The notes under the pieces were generated by a model. It was not told where the DNA came from. It did no database searches and saw only the letters and a program-made list of their open reading frames with translations. DNA of 48,613 nt, taken from Synechococcus sp. AG-670-B23 (GTDB taxonomy: Bacteria; Cyanobacteriota; Cyanobacteriia; PCC-6307; Cyanobiaceae). The position numbers and the translations under genes are program-made. Positions 42,889-48,613 of this stretch are shown here, one piece after another (the stretch's first letter is position 1; each line of letters begins with the position of its first letter). The stretch spans positions 1 through 48,613 of the forward strand of contig QCSL01000013.1 in NCBI GenBank assembly GCA_003209165.1, given 5' to 3'.

Positions 42889-44509
42889 GGGCCTGTTGGC
42901 GGTGCTCCTGCAGCTTCTCCTGACTTAAGGGGCCATCGAGATGGCCCCAGGGCAACACCGCGTCAGAGGCCCACTCGTCGTGCACCACGCTCTCCCAACT
43001 GGGAGGCAGCGGTAAGACAACGCCTGCGCTGCGGGCTTCAGGGAGTTCACCGGCCAGGGCCGCTCGGTAGGCCTTCTTCCAACCCCCCAGGCTTTCCTGG
43101 GAGCCGCGCACCGCTGCGATCACGGGGGCCAGGCGCCGGTCACTTCGAGACAGCAGGGCCTGAATCACGCTCCAGCCATAGCTTTCCGGGCGCAGATCAA
43201 TGCCTTTGGGTTTGAGGCGTTTCGCCAGCAACTTCAGGCGTTTTTCCGCTTCGGGGCGTACCCCTTGCCATTGGAACGGGGTGTGCGCTTTGGGCACAAA
43301 GGTGCTCACCCCCAGGGTGAAGCGCAGCCCAGGGGTGGCTTTCTTAAGCCTCAGCAGTAGTGCTGCGGTGCTTTCCACATCGTCGTTGTCTTCGCAGGGG
43401 AGTCCCACCATTCCGTAGAGCTTCAAGGACTTGAGGCCTCCTTGCTTGACATGGCGGGCCGCAGCTTCGATTTCTTCGCCGCTGAGTTTTTTGTTCACCA
43501 CGCGGCGCATGCGCTCGCTGCCGCTCTCGATCGCGATGGTGAGGGATTTGCTGCCTCGTCCTGCCAACACAGCCGCCAGCTTCGGAGTGACTGTTGCGGC
43601 CCGCACGGAACTGACGCTGACCCGCAGCTCATCGAAGCGATCTTGGGCTAGCCAATGGAGTAGATCGCTGAACTGGGGGTGCTGGGTTACGGACGCCCCC
43701 AGCAGGCCGAGGCGTTTGGTGGCTTTAAGGCCTTTCTCAACCGCCGGGATCAGCCCGTCATCCAAAGATGGCGTTCGGAACGGCAGGGTCAGATAGCTTG
43801 CCAGGCAAAAGCGGCACAGTTCCGGGCAGCTGCGCACCACTTCCACCATGTGGATCTCTGGCCACGCCGCGTCCGGGGTGATCACCGTTGAGTGGCTGAG
43901 GCTGTTGCCGCGCCACGTCTGTTTGGCCACCCGTTCTGGAAGAGTTGCATCCACTGGTGCCACCCCCAAAAGGGTGCCGTCCGCTGCATAGCAGGGTGCA
44001 TGGAGCTCCGGCACGTAGATCCCCGGCACTCGGGCTAGATGCTGCAGTTGTTCGGCTCGGGGTTGGCCCTTCACGCTCTGAAGGGCATCGATAAATGCGG
44101 GCAGCAGATCTTCGCCATCGCCGAGCAGCACTACATCAAAAAACGGTGCAAGGGGCTCGGGATTGGCGGTGAGCACAGGTCCGCCACCAAACACGATTGG
44201 ATGGTCGTCGGTGCGCGCGTGGCTCCAGATCGGGATGCGCTGCTGTTCCAGCAGATCGAGCAGGACTGGTCCGTCGAGTTCCCAGCTGAGAGAAAGCCCA
44301 AACAGGTCGCAGTGCCGGTGGGGTGGATCTCCTTGATCAGTGAACAGCCGGCGCACGTTGACGTCGGTCCGCATCGCCAGGGTGGACCAGACGATCTGAT
44401 AACCAAGGCTGGTAATCCCAACCGTGTAAGTGCTGGGGAAGGCCAGCACAGTGCGCAGGGCTCCGGGTTCCGGCGTGGCCGGATCGAAAAGCAGCGTTTC
44501 CTGGTTCAG
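42875..44509 (-). CDS. Radical SAM protein with B12-binding-like N-terminus
   Basis: Predicted iron-sulfur radical enzyme. From CTG 44509 it is 544 residues; from GTG 44449 it is 524. The N-terminal region (FPSTYTVGITSLGYQIVWST, FGGGPVLTANPEP) resembles the cobalamin-binding-like domain of this class. The radical SAM cluster motif is CPELCRFC, followed by a TIM-barrel-like part (LTIAIESGSERMRRVVNKKL and LKLYGMVGLPCEDNDD). Substrate unknown; relatives include tRNA and methylthio-transfer-like enzymes. AGGAGG (44521-44516) lies six bases before CTG 44509, which overlaps the clc stop as CTGA, and the translation LNQETLLFDPATPEPGALRT continues smoothly into the core, so the CTG start is favoured. 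It is last in acnB-clc-radical SAM. Confidence 0.87.
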   Translation of the reverse strand: MNQETLLFDPATPEPGALRTVLAFPSTYTVGITSLGYQIVWSTLAMRTDVNVRRLFTDQGDPPHRHCDLFGLSLSWELDGPVLLDLLEQQRIPIWSHARTDDHPIVFGGGPVLTANPEPLAPFFDVVLLGDGEDLLPAFIDALQSVKGQPRAEQLQHLARVPGIYVPELHAPCYAADGTLLGVAPVDATLPERVAKQTWRGNSLSHSTVITPDAAWPEIHMVEVVRSCPELCRFCLASYLTLPFRTPSLDDGLIPAVEKGLKATKRLGLLGASVTQHPQFSDLLHWLAQDRFDELRVSVSSVRAATVTPKLAAVLAGRGSKSLTIAIESGSERMRRVVNKKLSGEEIEAAARHVKQGGLKSLKLYGMVGLPCEDNDDVESTAALLLRLKKATPGLRFTLGVSTFVPKAHTPFQWQGVRPEAEKRLKLLAKRLKPKGIDLRPESYGWSVIQALLSRSDRRLAPVIAAVRGSQESLGGWKKAYRAALAGELPEARSAGVVLPLPPSWESVVHDEWASDAVLPWGHLDGPLSQEKLQEHRQQALSLG

Positions 44510-45951
44510 CAGGGGCCTCCTGTTGGGCCTGATGGCGGAGTTGGCGGCTTGAACGGACGTCTGTAGTGGTTGAGCTTCATGGCCATCCGATCTTCAGCGT
44601 CGAGTTCCATGCCCATCTGACGTTCGTAGATCGAGTGGGGATGGAACAGTCGGGCGATCACGAAGCTGGTGAGACAGGCCACCAGGATCGGTTTGAGGAT
44701 CAGTAGATCCTTGGTGAGGGCAAAGGCCAGGAACATCGCCGAGATCGGCGTGCGGGAACAGCCGGCCACGAAGGCGCCCATGCCCGCGAATACATAAGTG
44801 GTGGGTACATGGCCGGTGAGGGCCTCAACGCCAGATCCACCGGCCAAGCCAATGGCCCCTCCCAGCGTAAGCATCGGCATGAACAGTCCCCCTGGCGCTC
44901 CTGAGCCCGCCGCCAGTCCGGTGCTGAAGAAGAGCACCACAAAGCTTGCGAGGGCCAGGCTGATATCGGCCTTGCCGGCTCCGATCAGGTGCTTCAGTTC
45001 GCTGGGGTTATGGAAGGCATCCGGCAGGGCTGCATAGACGCAGCCCAGCACGAGCCCGCTCACGGTCATGCGCAGGATCAATCGGTCTCCGAACCAACGG
45101 TTGCCCTGCCGCTGCATGGTGAGCACGTAGCGGGTGTAAAGCTCCGCCAGCACCCCGATCACCACCCCGAGAGCCACCAGATACAGCAGATCCACCGGCA
45201 GGAAGCGCACCAGGGGGGTGTATTCCCGTTCCAGTTGAAACCCGATGGTGCTGTTGAGCCCGCCGCCCCCGGGGTTGAGGCCGAGAAAGCCGAGCACATC
45301 CGCCAGGGTGTCGGCCGAGAAGGTGGTGATGATCACCAGCAGCAGCACCACGGGCCTGGCGGAGTGGAGCAGCTCCTCGATCGCGTAGATGAATCCACCG
45401 ATGGGAGCACTGAACACGGCGGCGATACCGGCACCACCACCGGCGGCCACAATCACTCGGCGAAAGGCCACTGGTGCCCGCAGCCAGCGGGACATCTGCC
45501 AGGCCACGGAGCCGCCCATCTGAACGGCGGGGCCTTCCGGGCCCAGGGGGAAACCCGAGCCGATGGCAATGATGCCGGCCACCAGTTTCACCAGGCCCAC
45601 CCGAAGCCCCATCGGAACAGAACGGTGGTGCAAGAAACCCATGATGTGGGTGATCCCGGCTCCGCCAGCGGCCGGAGACAAGTTGGCAATCAGCCAGGCC
45701 GAGACCATCCCACCGATGGCGCCGAGGGCGGGGAGCACCACCCAGGCCGGAAATTCATCGAGCAGATCGAGTCGCCAATCCCGCAGCAAGTTGATGCCGC
45801 TGGTGAACAGCAGACCAGTGATAGCAGCCCCAAGGCCCGTGAGCGCCAGAGCCAAAACCACTACCAGCCAGCGGCGTTCCAACAAGCTCCTTATGCTCCG
45901 GCTGGAGCCCAGGAGGTGGCGTCGTTCTTTGGGTTCGCTCAGGGGTGGCAC
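44506..45951 (-). CDS. ClC-family chloride/proton transporter
   Basis: Integral membrane ClC protein of 481 residues with about a dozen hydrophobic helices. Gating glutamate lies in GPEGPAVQMGG (E. coli E148 position). The internal proton glutamate lies in APIGGFIYAIEEL (E203 position), and SIYE supplies the central tyrosine position. These are the residues of H+/Cl- antiporters. The first selectivity loop reads AAGGAGIT where E. coli ClcA has AGGSGIP, so the central Ser is Ala. GAPGGLFMPM (second loop) is normal. Start GTG 45951, 18 bases after the acnB stop; its own stop overlaps the radical SAM gene. Confidence 0.93.
   Translation of the reverse strand: MPPLSEPKERRHLLGSSRSIRSLLERRWLVVVLALALTGLGAAITGLLFTSGINLLRDWRLDLLDEFPAWVVLPALGAIGGMVSAWLIANLSPAAGGAGITHIMGFLHHRSVPMGLRVGLVKLVAGIIAIGSGFPLGPEGPAVQMGGSVAWQMSRWLRAPVAFRRVIVAAGGGAGIAAVFSAPIGGFIYAIEELLHSARPVVLLLVIITTFSADTLADVLGFLGLNPGGGGLNSTIGFQLEREYTPLVRFLPVDLLYLVALGVVIGVLAELYTRYVLTMQRQGNRWFGDRLILRMTVSGLVLGCVYAALPDAFHNPSELKHLIGAGKADISLALASFVVLFFSTGLAAGSGAPGGLFMPMLTLGGAIGLAGGSGVEALTGHVPTTYVFAGMGAFVAGCSRTPISAMFLAFALTKDLLILKPILVACLTSFVIARLFHPHSIYERQMGMELDAEDRMAMKLNHYRRPFKPPTPPSGPTGGPC
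44516..44521 (-). promoter_or_regulatory. AGGAGG Shine-Dalgarno before a CTG start
   Basis: A perfect AGGAGG lies within the last codons of clc, six bases before CTG 44509 and three before CTG 44512. No ATG, GTG or TTG in the radical SAM frame lies at this distance. It is the main sequence evidence for a CTG start. Confidence 0.6.
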
Positions 45952-45969
45952 AGATGAGGTGATCCGGGA

Positions 45970-48552
45970 TCAGGCCTGAGCCAAAACGGCGGCTTCGTCG
46001 TCAGCGCTGACCACCCGCCCCTGGTCTTCAAAGCCGCTGATCTCATCGAAGTTCAGGTAACGGTAGAGCTCGTCGGAGAGGGGATCGATCTTCTCGGCCG
46101 CAATGCTGCGGTATTCCTCCGGGGTGGGGATGCGTCCCAACTGAGCGCAGACGGCGGCTAGTTCGGCGCTGCCTAGGTACACCTGAGCACCTTTGCCCAG
46201 ACGGTTGTTGAAGTTTCTGGTGCTGGTGGAGAACACGGTGGTGTTGTCTTCCACGCGGGCCTGATTGCCCATGCAGAGGGAGCAACCTGGCATCTCCATG
46301 CGGGACCCTGCGGCCTCGAAGGTGGAGTAGTAGCCCTCTCCTTTGAGGGTCTCCTCGTCCATCCGCGTTGGAGGGCAGACCCAGAGTCGCGCCGTGTTCT
46401 GGCCGGCGCCTTCCAGCACCTTGGCCGCGGCGCGGTAATGGCCAATGTTGGTCATGCAGGAGCCTATGAACACCTCCTGCACCGGGTCACCAGCCACCTC
46501 GCTGAGCAGCTTTACGTTGTCGGGGTCATTGGGGCAGGCCACCACCGGTTCGGTGAGCTCGTCAAGATTGATCTCCAGCACTTCTGCGTACTCAGCATCA
46601 GCGTCAGCGCTCATCAGCTGCGGGTTCGTCAGCCAGGCCTCCATCTCCTTGATCCGGCGGGCAAGGGTGCGGGCGTCGCTGTAGTCGCGGGCGATCATGT
46701 TTTTGAGCAGCGCCACATTGCTGCGAAGGTATTCGCTCACCGTGTCTTCGGAGAGCTTGATCGTGCAGCCGGCGCAGGAGCGCTCGGCGCTGGCATCGGT
46801 GAGTTCGAAGGCCTGTTCCAGCTTCAGGTCGGGCAAACCTTCGATTTCCATGATCCGACCGTTGAACAGGTTTTGCTTGTTGGCCTTCTCGACGGTGAGC
46901 AGACCCCTCTGGATGGCCACCCAGGGGATGGCATTCACCACATCCCGGAGCGTGACGCCGGGTTGCAGGGATCCGCTGAAGCGCACCAGTACCGATTCCG
47001 GCATGTCCAGCGGCATGGCGCCGATGGCGGCTGCAAAGGCCACAACCCCAGACCCGCCTGGGAAGGAAATCCCGAGGGGAAAACGGGTGTGACTGTCGCC
47101 GCCGGTGCCGACGGTGTCGGGCAGAAGCATCCGGTTTAGCCAGCTATGGATGATGCCGTCACCTGGCCGCAGGGCTACGCCACCGCGCTGGGCGAAGAAG
47201 TCGGGCAGTTCGTTCTGTGTCTGTAGATCCACCGGCTTCGGATAGGCGGCGGTGTGGCAGAAGCTCTGCATCACCAGGTCGGATGAGAAGCCCAGGCAGG
47301 CCAGTTCCTTCATTTCGTCCCGCGTCATCGGGCCGGTGGTGTCCTGGGAGCCGACGGTGGTCATGAGCGGTTCACAGCTGGTGCCGGGTCGGACGCCTGC
47401 GAGACCGCAGGCCTTTCCAACCATCTTCTGCGCCAGGGTGAAGCCCTTGCCGGTGTCTGCCGGGGCTGAGGGGCGGATGAACAGATCCGAAGGGGTGAGG
47501 CCAAGCTTGGCGCGCACCTTGTCGGTGAGGGCGCGACCGATCATCAGAGGGATGCGACCGCCGGCCCGCACCTCGTCGCTGATCGTGGTGGGCTTCAGTT
47601 CGAACTGACTCAACACTCTGCCGTCCCGTTCGATCGTGCCGGCGTGGGGGCGAATGGTGATCACGTCACCGGTGTTTAGTTCGGTGATATCGCATTCGAT
47701 CGGCAGGGCACCGGAATCTTCGGCGGTGTTGAAGAAGATCGGGGCGATCTTGCCGCCCAGGATCACGCCGCCTGCCCGTTTGTTGGGTACATGGGGGATG
47801 TCATTGCCGGTGTGCCAGAGCACGGAATTGATTGCGCTTTTGCGGGAGCTGCCGGTTCCCACCACATCCCCGACGTAAGCCACGGGATGGCCTTTTTCTT
47901 TGAGGGTCGCGATGGTCTTCAGCCCCTCTGGATCCCGGGTCTCGAGCATCGCTAGAGCATGGACGGGGATGTCCGGCCTGGTGGTGGCGTGGGTGGCTGG
48001 TGAAAGATCGTCCGTGTTGGTTTCGCCCTCGACCTTGAACACCGTCACGGTGATGCTTTCGGTCAGTTCGGGCTTGGAGGTGAACCACTCGGCTGCGGCC
48101 CAGCTGTCCACAACCTGCTGGGCAAAGCGGTTGTCCGCCGCCAGATCCATCACTTCGTTGAACGCGTCGTAGACGAGCAGCGTTCGGCTGAGTCCCTCAG
48201 CAGCACAACCGGCCAGCGCAGCGTCGGAGTGCTTCAACAGCTCGATTAGGGCGGCAACGTTGTACCCACCCACCATCGTCCCTAGAAGGCGCGTGGCTTC
48301 AAGTGGTGACACCAGGGGGCTTTTGGCGTCTCCCTGAGCCACGGCACTGAGCCAGGTGGCCTTCACATAAGCGGCTTCATCCACACCCGGGGGGATCCGT
48401 TCGCTGAGCAGGTGCAGCAGGAACTCCTCTTCACCGGAAGGAGGATTCTGCAGCAGTGCGGTCAGTCCCTGGGTCTGTTCGGCGTTGAGCGGAAGAGCGG
48501 GAACGCCCTGGGCTTCCCGGGCGGCGGCCAGCTCGCGGTAAGCGCTCAGCAT
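45970..48552 (-). CDS. acnB: Aconitate hydratase B
   Basis: Iron-sulfur aconitase/2-methylisocitrate dehydratase of the tricarboxylic acid cycle, isomerising citrate and isocitrate. The product is 860 residues, normal for AcnB. It opens with the HEAT-like AcnB domain (AYRELAAAREAQGVPALPLN), followed by the swivelling and catalytic domains (GDVVGTGSSRKSAINSVLWH, TVGTGGDSHTRFPLG). The cluster cysteines are in FIGSCMTNIGHYRAA and PGCSLCMGNQARV, and STSTRNFNNRLGKGAQVYLG is close to the C-terminus. ATG at 48552 close to the right edge; the 61 bases beyond hold no recognised element. It leads the acnB-clc-radical SAM run. Confidence 0.98.
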   Translation of the reverse strand: MLSAYRELAAAREAQGVPALPLNAEQTQGLTALLQNPPSGEEEFLLHLLSERIPPGVDEAAYVKATWLSAVAQGDAKSPLVSPLEATRLLGTMVGGYNVAALIELLKHSDAALAGCAAEGLSRTLLVYDAFNEVMDLAADNRFAQQVVDSWAAAEWFTSKPELTESITVTVFKVEGETNTDDLSPATHATTRPDIPVHALAMLETRDPEGLKTIATLKEKGHPVAYVGDVVGTGSSRKSAINSVLWHTGNDIPHVPNKRAGGVILGGKIAPIFFNTAEDSGALPIECDITELNTGDVITIRPHAGTIERDGRVLSQFELKPTTISDEVRAGGRIPLMIGRALTDKVRAKLGLTPSDLFIRPSAPADTGKGFTLAQKMVGKACGLAGVRPGTSCEPLMTTVGSQDTTGPMTRDEMKELACLGFSSDLVMQSFCHTAAYPKPVDLQTQNELPDFFAQRGGVALRPGDGIIHSWLNRMLLPDTVGTGGDSHTRFPLGISFPGGSGVVAFAAAIGAMPLDMPESVLVRFSGSLQPGVTLRDVVNAIPWVAIQRGLLTVEKANKQNLFNGRIMEIEGLPDLKLEQAFELTDASAERSCAGCTIKLSEDTVSEYLRSNVALLKNMIARDYSDARTLARRIKEMEAWLTNPQLMSADADAEYAEVLEINLDELTEPVVACPNDPDNVKLLSEVAGDPVQEVFIGSCMTNIGHYRAAAKVLEGAGQNTARLWVCPPTRMDEETLKGEGYYSTFEAAGSRMEMPGCSLCMGNQARVEDNTTVFSTSTRNFNNRLGKGAQVYLGSAELAAVCAQLGRIPTPEEYRSIAAEKIDPLSDELYRYLNFDEISGFEDQGRVVSADDEAAVLAQA

Positions 48553-48613
48553 GGAGATCTTTGTTCAGGGATGACCACCATTCTTCCGGACCGTGTCTGT
48601 TGCCAGTGAGCGG

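Noticed and set aside
44989-45957. 322-codon rightward frame inside clc
   Set aside because: Antisense to the ClC gene with a His/Gly/Gln-rich composition and no family features.
1-48613. CRISPR array, insertion sequence, prophage or genomic-island signatures
   Set aside because: No regularly spaced repeats, transposase, integrase, phage genes or tRNA-flanked insertion were seen; nearly all genes are core picocyanobacterial types.

Overview
The window comes from a marine unicellular picocyanobacterium, most likely Synechococcus of the marine subcluster 5.1. The evidence is a photosystem II PsbQ gene, cyanobacterial families (DUF502, DUF3134, DUF1400, Tic20-like, ABC1 kinase), a fused sucrose-phosphate synthase, moderately high G+C, very short intergenic gaps, and the gene order dnaN / PRC-barrel / purL / purF / gyrA-like / TPR / queG / DUF502 / nusB / ftsY / SpoIIE phosphatase / argH / RRM. 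From memory of published picocyanobacterial genomes, that order lies next to the replication origin. No rRNA, tRNA, CRISPR array, insertion sequence or prophage was recognised.

Layout. 1-6.8 kb: leftward run of an RRM protein (partial), argH, a GAF-SpoIIE phosphatase, ftsY, nusB, DUF502 and an HpsJ-like membrane protein. 6.8-11.2 kb: rightward queG, TPR protein and a GyrA/ParC-type topoisomerase subunit. 11.2-17.0 kb: leftward dnaN-PRC-purL-purF. 17.0-17.4 kb: AT-rich, DnaA-box-bearing candidate oriC. 17.4-21.0 kb: leftward thrC, DUF1400 protein and ABC1 kinase. 21.1-27.3 kb: rightward recN-uvrA-DUF1400/hydrolase. 27.5-31.2 kb: damaged segment (frameshifted sucrose-phosphate synthase, purT with an early nonsense codon, M23 peptidase remnant). 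31.2-37.1 kb: small proteins, mraY, argG, rpsF, tic20-like, aroE. 37.2-39.1 kb: dnaK. 39.2-48.6 kb: an amino-acid oxidase with psbQ, purU with an O-antigen ligase-like membrane protein, then acnB-clc-radical SAM.

Functional links. Purine synthesis recurs (purF, purL, purT). PurU releases the formate that PurT uses. argG and argH are the last two steps of arginine synthesis. recN and uvrA form a DNA-repair pair. ftsY, nusB, rpsF and dnaK serve protein export, transcription, translation and folding. Neighbouring genes often share bases: stop/start overlaps (TGATG, ATGA, possibly CTGA) and overlapping or abutting 3' ends of convergent genes.

Most notable: an exact 8-bp tandem duplication that breaks sucrose-phosphate synthase; a neighbouring purT with TAG as apparent codon 2 and changed residues at conserved sites; two operon junctions that best fit CTG starts; structured leaders before mraY and rpsF; a markedly AT-rich purF; and the candidate oriC. 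No wholly new multi-gene system could be demonstrated.
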